A stretch of DNA of 22,383 bases, taken from the NCBI GenBank assembly GCA_035560935.1, contig DATMYQ010000031.1:1-22383 (forward strand). The letters run 5' to 3'. The translations under genes and the position numbers were made by a program. Below the pieces are notes generated by a model. That model searched no databases and was not told the origin of the DNA. It saw only the letters and a program-made list of their open reading frames with translations. This stretch comes from DATMYQ01 sp035560935. GTDB taxonomy: Bacteria > Bacillota > Negativicutes > Sporomusales > Sporomusaceae. Shown here one piece after another: positions 7,085 to 14,056 of this stretch (the first letter of the stretch is position 1; every line of letters begins with the position of its first letter).

Positions 7085-8455
7085 CTACTCTTCCTTCACC
7101 GGACGGACCACAATCCGATTGCTGCTGACGTTAACCACTGTAACCCGCGTTTGCGGCGGAATAAACTGTCCTTCGGAAACCACATCCAGTTGCTGCTCAT
7201 CCAGCACCATGATTCCCGCCGGCCGCAGCGGCGACCGTGTCAGGCCTTCGCGCCCCAGATACGCTTCATAATCCAGACCGCTGGTATATCCGGACTGAGT
7301 CGTCTCCGCATCATGCAATACAATATGACGCCATAACCGGCTGGAAGGCAGTCTCCGGACAATAATCAAAAAGATAACAATCGCCCCCGCAAGACTTGCG
7401 GCTAAAAGATTCACCGCCGTCAAATCCGCTCCCAGGGCGAGAAAAAAACTGAACAAAATGCAAGCAATGCCCGCCAGGCCAAAAAAGCCAAAGCCCGGTA
7501 CCGTCAGCTCGACAATAACCAGAACCACCCCGCCAATAAACAACAGCAATTCGGTCCATCCCGCCAAGCCGGACATCCATTGGCCACCGAAAAAGAGAAC
7601 CGCCGCAACGATACCGAACACCGCCGCAATACCCATTCCAGCAGTTTTAATTTCCGTGAGCACCGCCAAAACGATAATCGAGATCAGAATTGATTTCACC
7701 GCCGGATCCGACAGCCAGCCCGCCAGTTTTTCCGGCCAGCCCTGACTGTATTCCAGTACCGGTTTTTCGGACAGGCCATATCTTGCCATTACCGCCGCCC
7801 TGTCGGTCGCCACGATTTCCGCGTACCCTACTTTGACCGCCTGGTAATCGGCCAAGGCCAAAATCTGTCCCGGTTCGGCAAAACCCGGATACCCCAGCGA
7901 TTTATCCACCATGGCCTCCGCCACCTTGGGGTCCCGTCCTGTTTTGTTTGCGGTGGCGGCGAACTCGGCCCGCAAGGCCGCCACCGTTTTCTCGGTGGTG
8001 GGAATGGGCTCCGCCGCGCCAATGCTGCCCCCCGGCGCAATAACGATGTGTTTGTGGGCCAAAGCAATCAGCGCTCCCGCTGACCAGGCCCGGTTCTTAA
8101 TGTAGCAGATCGTGGGAACGGTGGTTTCGCTGATCATATCGCGAATCTTCACCGCCGCGTCCACCATGCCGCCGAACGTATCAATCTCCACCAAAACAGC
8201 CGTAGCGCCGTTATCCTTTGCCGCTGTCAGGGCTTTTTGCACCAACGCTGCCTGCCCGCCGTCGATTTCTCCCCGGATTGTCACCACCACCACAGGCCCT
8301 TCCCCGGCGGCGGCCGAAACTAGACCGCCGCTCAACAGAACCGCCCCCAGCAGCAGGATGCTACAGATTTTTAAAACACAGCCCTGATACCGGCGAAAAA
8401 AATCCAACTCCTTCATTTGCAGCAGTCCACCGAACCATGCTCCAATCACTTTCAT
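7085..8455 (-). CDS. nfeD: Long NfeD protein with ClpP-class serine protease-like domain
   Basis: A 456-residue NfeD1b-type protein that usually partners flotillin-like proteins. A signal or membrane helix (about 27-49) precedes a ClpP/SppA-like domain (about 54-235) with the presumed nucleophile Ser125 in AWSAGALIAL. Several membrane helices follow (about 250-385), then a C-terminal OB-fold NfeD domain (about 395-456). In the archaeal homologue 1510-N of Pyrococcus the catalytic pair is Ser97/Lys138. The equivalent spacing here falls on Ala166, so the catalytic lysine may be absent or displaced. The ATG at 8455 has a GGGGAGAG ribosome binding site. An internal Met14 lacks one. Confidence 0.93.
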   Translation of the reverse strand: MKVIGAWFGGLLQMKELDFFRRYQGCVLKICSILLLGAVLLSGGLVSAAAGEGPVVVVTIRGEIDGGQAALVQKALTAAKDNGATAVLVEIDTFGGMVDAAVKIRDMISETTVPTICYIKNRAWSAGALIALAHKHIVIAPGGSIGAAEPIPTTEKTVAALRAEFAATANKTGRDPKVAEAMVDKSLGYPGFAEPGQILALADYQAVKVGYAEIVATDRAAVMARYGLSEKPVLEYSQGWPEKLAGWLSDPAVKSILISIIVLAVLTEIKTAGMGIAAVFGIVAAVLFFGGQWMSGLAGWTELLLFIGGVVLVIVELTVPGFGFFGLAGIACILFSFFLALGADLTAVNLLAASLAGAIVIFLIIVRRLPSSRLWRHIVLHDAETTQSGYTSGLDYEAYLGREGLTRSPLRPAGIMVLDEQQLDVVSEGQFIPPQTRVTVVNVSSNRIVVRPVKEE

Positions 8456-8523
8456 CGCGAATCTCTCCCCCGTTTCTGCCCGTCAGTCCCAAAGTGATTT
8501 ATTACTTACTTTCGTCATAGCCG

Positions 8524-8552
8524 GCATACATTCCTTTTGTATGAACCGTCAA
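8524..8552 (-). promoter_or_regulatory. Possible promoter of nfeD-floA
   Basis: A good -35 box TTGACG (8552-8547) on the minus strand is followed at 16-18 bases by poor -10 candidates (TGTATG or GTATGC). It lies just past the yqeY terminator and about 70 bases before nfeD, so position favours a promoter. The -10 is weak. Confidence 0.35.
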
Positions 8553-8556
8553 TCCG

Positions 8557-8591
8557 ATAATTAAAAATCCGGTGCTGCAACAGCACCGGAT
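8557..8591 (-). terminator. Rho-independent terminator after rpsU-yqeY
   Basis: A perfect 11-base-pair stem, ATCCGGTGCTG (8567-8577) with CAGCACCGGAT (8581-8591), closes a three-base loop. On the minus strand it is followed by TTTTTAATTA. It starts 18 bases after the yqeY stop codon. Confidence 0.9.
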
Positions 8592-8608
8592 CATAACAAA
8601 CATAACAC

Positions 8609-9067
8609 TTATGGATTTGCGGAAAGAGCCTCCCGCACCAAAGAATTTACCAACTTACCGTCGGAACGGCCCTTCACTTTCGGCATTAACACCGCCATCA
8701 CTTTCCCCATGTCTTTGGGCGTGACGGCCTGCGCTTCATGTACTGCTTCCGTGACCAGTTTCCGGATCTCTTCTTCAGTAAGTTGTTGCGGCAAGTATTG
8801 CATCAGAACCACGAGTTCCCGCTCCAGATTTTCCACCAGATCAGGCCGGTTTCCTTTCCGGAACTCTTCCATCGCGTCACGACGCAGCTTTACTTCCCTC
8901 GCCAACACATCCAGCACTTCATCTTCCGACAATTCGCACTTACGGTCAATCTCAACATTTTTGATGCTGGCCCGAACCATCCGGATTACGGATAAACGCT
9001 GTTTACCCTCTTCCTTTTCTTTCATCGCCAACTTCATGTCTTCCATCAACCTGTCTTTAAGAGACAT
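8609..9067 (-). CDS. yqeY: GatB/YqeY domain protein
   Basis: A 152-residue protein of the YqeY family, related to the C-terminal tRNA-binding domain of the GatB amidotransferase subunit. It matches the family from the MSLKDRLMEDMK start to a C-terminal segment containing KDMGKVMAVLMPKVKGRSDG. The stand-alone protein has no firmly established function, and a tRNA-related role is inferred from the fold. It follows rpsU by 20 bases with a GGGGG-type ribosome binding site. The rpsU-yqeY pair is a common conserved operon in Firmicutes. Confidence 0.93.
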   Translation of the reverse strand: MSLKDRLMEDMKLAMKEKEEGKQRLSVIRMVRASIKNVEIDRKCELSEDEVLDVLAREVKLRRDAMEEFRKGNRPDLVENLERELVVLMQYLPQQLTEEEIRKLVTEAVHEAQAVTPKDMGKVMAVLMPKVKGRSDGKLVNSLVREALSANP

Positions 9068-9087
9068 ATGGCTACCCCCGAAACGAA

Positions 9088-9267
9088 TTATGCTTTGAAT
9101 TTGCGTTTGCGAGCCGCTTCGGATTTTTTCTTCCGTTTGACGCTGGGTTTCTCATAGTGCTCGCGCTTTCTGACTTCAGCAAGAACACCAGCCTTCTGGC
9201 AAGTACGCTTGAATCGACGGAGCGCACTATCCAAAGTTTCGTTTTTACCTACTTTTACTTCTGACAT
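9088..9267 (-). CDS. rpsU: 30S ribosomal protein S21
   Basis: A 59-residue, very basic protein starting MSEVKVGKNETLDSALRRFK and ending in the Lys/Arg-rich KRKFKA, the normal form of bacterial S21. S21 sits on the 30S platform near the anti-Shine-Dalgarno region and assists initiation. A GGAGGGAGGG ribosome binding site precedes the ATG. The gene has its own near-consensus promoter (9360-9331), a leader of about 55 bases with inverted repeats, and runs on into yqeY. Confidence 0.97.
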   Translation of the reverse strand: MSEVKVGKNETLDSALRRFKRTCQKAGVLAEVRKREHYEKPSVKRKKKSEAARKRKFKA

Positions 9268-9285
9268 CTGATTTCCCTCCCTCCA

Positions 9286-9328
9286 CTAGGCCATTACGAG
9301 GAAGTGTATTTAGATCATATACACCTAG
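9286..9328 (-). other. Nested inverted repeats in the rpsU leader
   Basis: GTGTAT (9304-9309) pairs with ATACAC (9319-9324). An outer CTAG (9286-9289) pairs with CTAG (9325-9328). On the transcript these would form an inner hairpin and an outer closing stem between the likely start point and the ribosome binding site. No T-run follows. A structured leader with a regulatory role is possible but unproven. Confidence 0.35.
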
Positions 9329-9330
9329 CT

Positions 9331-9360
9331 ATTATACACGGCAATACATTGTTTTGTCAA
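9331..9360 (-). promoter_or_regulatory. Strong sigma-A-type promoter of rpsU
   Basis: Perfect -35 TTGACA (9360-9355) and perfect -10 TATAAT (9336-9331) with an 18-base spacer on the minus strand. It starts immediately after the hinT stop codon. Transcription should begin near 9324, within the inverted repeat of the leader. Confidence 0.88.
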
Positions 9361-9362
9361 TA

Positions 9363-9707
9363 TCAACCGGGAGGCCATTTCATGTTTCTCCCGCCAAGAA
9401 GATGCCAATGAATATGCGGAACCGTTTGCCCGCCAATTTCCTTCGTATTCACTACCACCCGGAAGCCCTCTTCCGCCAAACCGGCCTGGGCCGCAATTTG
9501 CGGAATCACTTCCATTACATAACCGGCAATCCCCTGATCATCCGCCGCAATTTCCATGATATTGGCGCTGTGCTTTTTGGGAATAACCAAAATATGCACC
9601 GGCGCAGCCGGCTGAATATCGTTGATCGCAATGACGCGTTCGTCTTCATAAACCAGCTGTGACGGAATTTCTTTCGCAGCAATCTTGCAAAAAATACAGT
9701 CCGACAT
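9363..9707 (-). CDS. hinT: HIT family purine nucleoside phosphoramidase
   Basis: A histidine-triad hydrolase of the HinT branch, which cleaves AMP-lysine-type phosphoramidates and adenylated adducts. The triad HIHWH gives His98, His100 and His102, with the active-site His at the middle of the triad. Cys4 and Cys7 in CIFC form part of the usual N-terminal zinc-type motif. I place the start at the ATG at 9707 (114 residues) because the protein then begins with the family's MSDCIFCKI. The GGAAGGGG upstream can serve as ribosome binding site. An upstream in-frame TTG would add eight unconserved residues. It lies 146 bases after mtaB. Confidence 0.95.
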   Translation of the reverse strand: MSDCIFCKIAAKEIPSQLVYEDERVIAINDIQPAAPVHILVIPKKHSANIMEIAADDQGIAGYVMEVIPQIAAQAGLAEEGFRVVVNTKEIGGQTVPHIHWHLLGGRNMKWPPG

Positions 9708-9853
9708 CACCCAAAGTCCCCTTCCTCTCAAGAAAGTTTCCCAGGGTATTCTATTCTGTCTTTTCTCGAAATATCCTGCAGAAATCGTTGAAATTCTCCG
9801 CCGAAATCATGAAACAGCGATCCGTTTGATCCTGCGGCTGGCAGCGCCGGAAA

Positions 9854-11152
9854 TTAACCGGAACAGACCTCACCCCAGAAGCCGTCGCGATACAGCTTTT
9901 CCAGGCGTACCCGGGTTATTTCACCCGGTTTTCCGGCGGGATCCGCATACACCCGCAGATAGTTGCCGGTGAGTCCGCTGGGATTTTCCGTTTCATTCTC
10001 CCATAAAACCGCCATCGTCCGGCCGGTAAACTGCTCCTGAAACGCCTGCGCCTGACGGGCGGCGATCTCTTGCAGCCGATGAACCCTTTGTTTTTTCAGT
10101 TCTTCATCAATCTGTCCAGAATAGCTGGCGGCGGGAGTTCCCGTGCGCCGGGAATAGGGAAACACATGGACCCGGGAAAATCCGGCCTGCTCCACGAAAC
10201 GGCAGGTGTTGTTGAAATGCTGCTCCGTTTCTCCGGGAAAACCGACGATCACATCGGTGGTAACAGCCAAATCCGGAATCTGCCGCCGCAAGCGCTGCAG
10301 CAATTCCGCATATTCCGCCGTGTCATAGGAGCGGTTCATCGCCTGCAAAATTTCATCATCGCCGGATTGCAGCGGCAAATGCAAATGAGGACACAGCCGC
10401 GAATCCGTCGCCATCATCCGGATTAGCAGTTCCGGCAATTCAACTGATTCAATGGAGCTGAGCCGCAGCCGCAGTAAACCCTCCAGTTCCAACAAATCCT
10501 TCACGGCGTCGGACAAATTAATGGCGGCTTCTTTAAAATCCTGCCCGTAAGCCCCCAGATGAATGCCCGTCAGCACAATTTCCCGGAACCCTTGCTCCAG
10601 CAGAAACCGGGCTTCCTGAACAATCGCCTCCGGCCGCCGGGAACGCAAACGCCCCCGGGAATACGGAATAATACAGTAGGTGCAGAAATTTTCGCAGCCA
10701 TCCTGTATTTTCAAAAACGCCCGTGTCCGGTCCGGCGAAACAATCTGGGACAATTCTTCAAAGGCGGTCGCCTCGCCGATGTCACTGACGATGTTTACCT
10801 GTCGGTGTTGAGTGACCGCCGCCTCCACCAATTCCACAATGCGCTGGCGGTTTTGCGTGCCGATGATCACATCCACTTCCGGCAGCGCCGCCACCTGTTC
10901 CGGCGAAACCTGAGCGTAACAGCCGGTTACGGCGATCACCGCCGCCGGATTCCGGCGCGCGGCCCGGCGAATCAACTGCCGCGATTTTTTTTCTCCCAGA
11001 TGCGTCACAGAACAGGTATTGATGACGTAAACATCCGCGACCTCTTCAAAATCCACCACCTGATAACGGCTCTGCAAAAACAGGCCGGTCAAAGACTCCG
11101 TTTCATATTGATTGACTTTGCAGCCCAGGGTTGTAAATGCAACGTTTGGCAT
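9854..11152 (-). CDS. mtaB: tRNA (t6A37) methylthiotransferase MtaB
   Basis: A radical-SAM enzyme that adds a methylthio group to t6A37 of tRNA to make ms2t6A. The N-terminal MTTase domain holds the three cysteines of the first [4Fe-4S] cluster (Cys11, Cys47, Cys78). The radical-SAM motif is C153-x3-C157-x2-C160 in GCENFCTYC. A TRAM-like RNA-binding domain occupies the last 60 or so residues. The LGCKVNQYE start is typical of MtaB rather than MiaB or RimO. The ATG at 11152 has a GGGAG site and follows the rsmE stop by one base (TGATATG). A longer frame to 11188 would lack a suitable site. It ends the conserved dnaJ-prmA-rsmE-mtaB run. Confidence 0.95.
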   Translation of the reverse strand: MPNVAFTTLGCKVNQYETESLTGLFLQSRYQVVDFEEVADVYVINTCSVTHLGEKKSRQLIRRAARRNPAAVIAVTGCYAQVSPEQVAALPEVDVIIGTQNRQRIVELVEAAVTQHRQVNIVSDIGEATAFEELSQIVSPDRTRAFLKIQDGCENFCTYCIIPYSRGRLRSRRPEAIVQEARFLLEQGFREIVLTGIHLGAYGQDFKEAAINLSDAVKDLLELEGLLRLRLSSIESVELPELLIRMMATDSRLCPHLHLPLQSGDDEILQAMNRSYDTAEYAELLQRLRRQIPDLAVTTDVIVGFPGETEQHFNNTCRFVEQAGFSRVHVFPYSRRTGTPAASYSGQIDEELKKQRVHRLQEIAARQAQAFQEQFTGRTMAVLWENETENPSGLTGNYLRVYADPAGKPGEITRVRLEKLYRDGFWGEVCSG

Positions 11153-11153
11153 A

Positions 11154-11900
11154 TCAGTCTCCCAGTTCTCCACAATGATACATGGCAATGGTCAGGGCGG
11201 CCAGCGCCGCCGTCTCGGTTCGCAGTATCCGGGACCCCAGCGTCACCGCAGCCACCTGCTGCCGCCGGCACAATTCCACTTCGCCGCCGCTAAAGCCGCC
11301 TTCCGGACCAATCAGCAGCAGCAGCGGCGTGAATGCGGCGGTTTCCGACAGCACCTGCCGGAAGGATTGCGGGGTTTCGCCTTCATACAGCATCACGGTC
11401 CGGATCTCCTGCGCCAGCTGCAGCCGCTCCGCCAGGCAGTCCGCTAAAGACATCACCGGCAGGATTTGCGGAATTCGTGAGCGTCCGCACTGCTTCGCCG
11501 CTTCCTGGGCAATTTTTTGCCAGCGTTTGACCCGCTCGGCCCGTTTATTCTCGTCCCATCGAATCACGGCATGGTCGGTGGCCAGCGGAATCACGCCGGT
11601 CACTCCCAGTTCCACCGCTTTCTGGACGATAAAATCCATTTTTTCCCCTTTAGCCAAACCCTGGGCCAGCCAGACTTTCGTCCGCGGTTCCGTATGATCT
11701 TCAATCAATTCAACGATCTGCAGAAAAACCTGATTTTCCGACAGCTCGCTGATCCGCGCCATCGCTACCCGTCCATCAGCGCCGGCGACCGCCAGCGTAT
11801 CGCCTGGGGTCATCCGCAGCACACGGCCAATATGGCGGGCGTCATTGCCTTCAATGATCATCTGGTCCGACAAGGGCTGAGGCAGAAAAAAGCGCCGCAT
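11154..11900 (-). CDS. rsmE: 16S rRNA m3U1498 methyltransferase RsmE
   Basis: A SPOUT-class methyltransferase that modifies U1498 of 16S rRNA. The 248-residue protein has an N-terminal PUA-like RNA-binding region. Its knotted SAM-binding part shows LLLIGPEGGFS (GPEGGF at 198-203) and LGSRILRTETA (221-231), both diagnostic of RsmE. The N-terminus MRRFFLPQ also fits. The ATG at 11900 is four bases after the prmA stop, with GGGAG inside the end of prmA, so translation is probably coupled. Confidence 0.96.
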   Translation of the reverse strand: MRRFFLPQPLSDQMIIEGNDARHIGRVLRMTPGDTLAVAGADGRVAMARISELSENQVFLQIVELIEDHTEPRTKVWLAQGLAKGEKMDFIVQKAVELGVTGVIPLATDHAVIRWDENKRAERVKRWQKIAQEAAKQCGRSRIPQILPVMSLADCLAERLQLAQEIRTVMLYEGETPQSFRQVLSETAAFTPLLLLIGPEGGFSGGEVELCRRQQVAAVTLGSRILRTETAALAALTIAMYHCGELGD

Positions 11901-11904
11901 GGTT

Positions 11905-12840
11905 TTATTGCTCCCTGCGGGCGATGATTGCGTTCCAGCCGCCTTCTTCGCTGACTTTTTCCACCGTAAGATGCTGCGCCTGCAGCGCGTTCAGCACTTC
12001 GTCCCGGCGTTCCACAATAATGCCGCTGGCAATAAAGACGCCGCCGGGACGCAGATGCTTCGGCACGTCCGGCAGCATGCGGATAATAATGTCCGCAATA
12101 ATATTGGCGACAATCACATCCGCCTGTCCGCTAAAGCCGGTCAGTAAATCGCCAACCTCCACTTTCACACGATCGCCCACCTGATTGGCGGCGACGTTTT
12201 CACTGGCCACCCGGACGGCTACCGGATCGAAATCCGCCGCCAAAACATCCGCCGCCCCCAGTTTGGCCGCGGCCACCGCCAGAACCCCGGAACCCGTCCC
12301 CACGTCAAAAACCTGATCGCCGGGTTTTAACACTTCCTCCAGAGCGCAGATGCACATGGCGGTGGTGTGATGGGTGCCGGTACCGAACGCCATCCCCGGA
12401 TCCAGTTCAATGACCAGATCCCGTTCCTCCGCCCGGTACTCTTCCCAGGAGGGTTTAATAACCACCCGTTCACCCACCCGGGCCGTATGAAAGTATTGCT
12501 TCCAGGAGGTGGCCCAGTCTTCTTCCTGGACTTCCCGCCAGGTAATAAGGCCTAAGCCCTTATCCAGATCGCACTGGGCCAAATGGTTGACCCGGGCTTC
12601 AAACTGGCGCAGTTTCTCCTGCAGACGCTCGTCCACCGGCAAATACGCCGTCACCGTAACCACTTCCGTATTTAATGCTTCCGGAATATCGCAATAGTCC
12701 CAGCTGCCGGAACGCCGATAAGAATTGACCAGTTCCGGGTCTTCAATGACAACGCCGCTGGAACCCAGGTCATGGAAGATATCCGCCACGGCCTCAGTGG
12801 CCTCATGAGTGGTCTGAATACTGATTTCAGCCCATTTCAT
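11905..12840 (-). CDS. prmA: Ribosomal protein L11 methyltransferase PrmA
   Basis: Methylates ribosomal protein L11. The 311-residue protein has an N-terminal substrate-recognition domain, then the PrmA segment PGMAFGTGTHHTT (148-160). The SAM-binding motif I is DVGTGSG (179-185), and VANIIAD follows near 244-250. I chose the ATG at 12840 because GGGAGG lies 8 bases before it and the protein then begins MKWAEI as in homologues. An upstream start at 12870 would add ten residues that overlap this site. It lies 59 bases after dnaJ, and I saw no convincing terminator in that gap. Confidence 0.96.
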   Translation of the reverse strand: MKWAEISIQTTHEATEAVADIFHDLGSSGVVIEDPELVNSYRRSGSWDYCDIPEALNTEVVTVTAYLPVDERLQEKLRQFEARVNHLAQCDLDKGLGLITWREVQEEDWATSWKQYFHTARVGERVVIKPSWEEYRAEERDLVIELDPGMAFGTGTHHTTAMCICALEEVLKPGDQVFDVGTGSGVLAVAAAKLGAADVLAADFDPVAVRVASENVAANQVGDRVKVEVGDLLTGFSGQADVIVANIIADIIIRMLPDVPKHLRPGGVFIASGIIVERRDEVLNALQAQHLTVEKVSEEGGWNAIIARREQ

Positions 12841-12899
12841 ACAACGTCCTCCCTTCTCATCTTCGTTCAAAAATTTCCGCTTTTTTCAGGCGCAAGGAA

Positions 12900-14036
12900 T
12901 CAGACCACTCCAAAAGCGTCTTTTACTTTTTTAAAAAAACCTTTTTGCTCCGGATTCACGCTTTCGCCTCCGGTTTGACCAAATTCCCGTAGCAGTTCTT
13001 TCTGACGCTCGTTGAGGTTTTTCGGCGTAATGACCTTCACTCTTACGTGCTGATCCCCTTTGCCGCTGCCCCGTACGTGCTGAATTCCTTTGTCCCGCAA
13101 ACGGAAAATAGTTCCCGACTGGGTTCCTTCCGGAACTTTTAGTTTTACCTGGCCTTCCAGGGTCGGCACTTCAATCTCATCGCCCAGGGAAGCCTGAACG
13201 AAACTGATGGGCACTTCGCAAAGAATATCGTCGCCGTCACGGGTGAACAATTTGTGGGGTTTTACAAAAATGTAAACGTACAAATCACCCGGCGGGCCTC
13301 CGCGCATGCCAGCCTCGCCCTCGCGGCTGACCCGCAGACGTGAGCCGTTGTCCACGCCCGCCGGCACTTTGACTTTGATCTTCCGCCGGGCCCGTATCTT
13401 GCCTTTGCCATGACATTCCTTGCAGGGAGACTGGACAATTTTTCCTTCTCCATGGCAGCGGTCGCAAGGTTTTACATTCACCATGCGGCCAAACGGCGTG
13501 TTTTGCGCCACCTGTACCTGTCCGGAACCTTTACACTGCGGGCAGGTTTCCGGATGCGTCCCGGGCGCAGCGCCGGTTCCTTGACAGGCGCTGCAGTCTT
13601 CCGTCCGGGGAATCTGTACTTCTGTTTCTACGCCGAACGCAGACTGTTCAAAGGTAATCTCCAGATCATACCGCAAATCCGACCCGCGTTCCGGGCCATT
13701 CTGACGTCCGCCAAAACCAAAACCCGACTGTCCAAAAAACATATCGAAAATGTCGGAGAACCCGCCGCCGGCGCCGCCGAACCCGCCAGGCCCCCCTCCC
13801 TGAGCGGAGTCAAACGCAGCATGACCATATTGGTCATACTGCGCCCGCCGTTCAGAGTTGGACAGTATTTCGTAAGCTTCGTTGACTTCTTTGAATTTTT
13901 CCTCAGCTTCTTTGGGATTCTCACGGTTCACGTCAGGATGGTACTTGCGGGCCATCTTCCGAAACGCTTTTTTTACTTCATCTTCAGAAGCCGTCCGTGC
14001 TACTCCCAGCACTTCATAATAGTCACGTTTGCTCAC
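12900..14036 (-). CDS. dnaJ: Co-chaperone DnaJ (Hsp40)
   Basis: Delivers substrates to DnaK and stimulates its ATPase. The 378-residue type I DnaJ has a J domain with HPD at 33-35 and a Gly/Phe-rich linker (about 80-112). Four intact CxxCxGxG zinc motifs follow (Cys148/151, 165/168, 191/194, 205/208), then two C-terminal substrate-binding domains. The start codon is GTG at 14036. The ATG one base upstream reads straight into a stop, and AAAGGA lies about 9 bases before the GTG. It is 20 bases after dnaK in the heat-shock operon. Confidence 0.98.
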   Translation of the reverse strand: MSKRDYYEVLGVARTASEDEVKKAFRKMARKYHPDVNRENPKEAEEKFKEVNEAYEILSNSERRAQYDQYGHAAFDSAQGGGPGGFGGAGGGFSDIFDMFFGQSGFGFGGRQNGPERGSDLRYDLEITFEQSAFGVETEVQIPRTEDCSACQGTGAAPGTHPETCPQCKGSGQVQVAQNTPFGRMVNVKPCDRCHGEGKIVQSPCKECHGKGKIRARRKIKVKVPAGVDNGSRLRVSREGEAGMRGGPPGDLYVYIFVKPHKLFTRDGDDILCEVPISFVQASLGDEIEVPTLEGQVKLKVPEGTQSGTIFRLRDKGIQHVRGSGKGDQHVRVKVITPKNLNERQKELLREFGQTGGESVNPEQKGFFKKVKDAFGVV

Positions 14037-14056
14037 ATTTCACCATCCTTTGCCGC

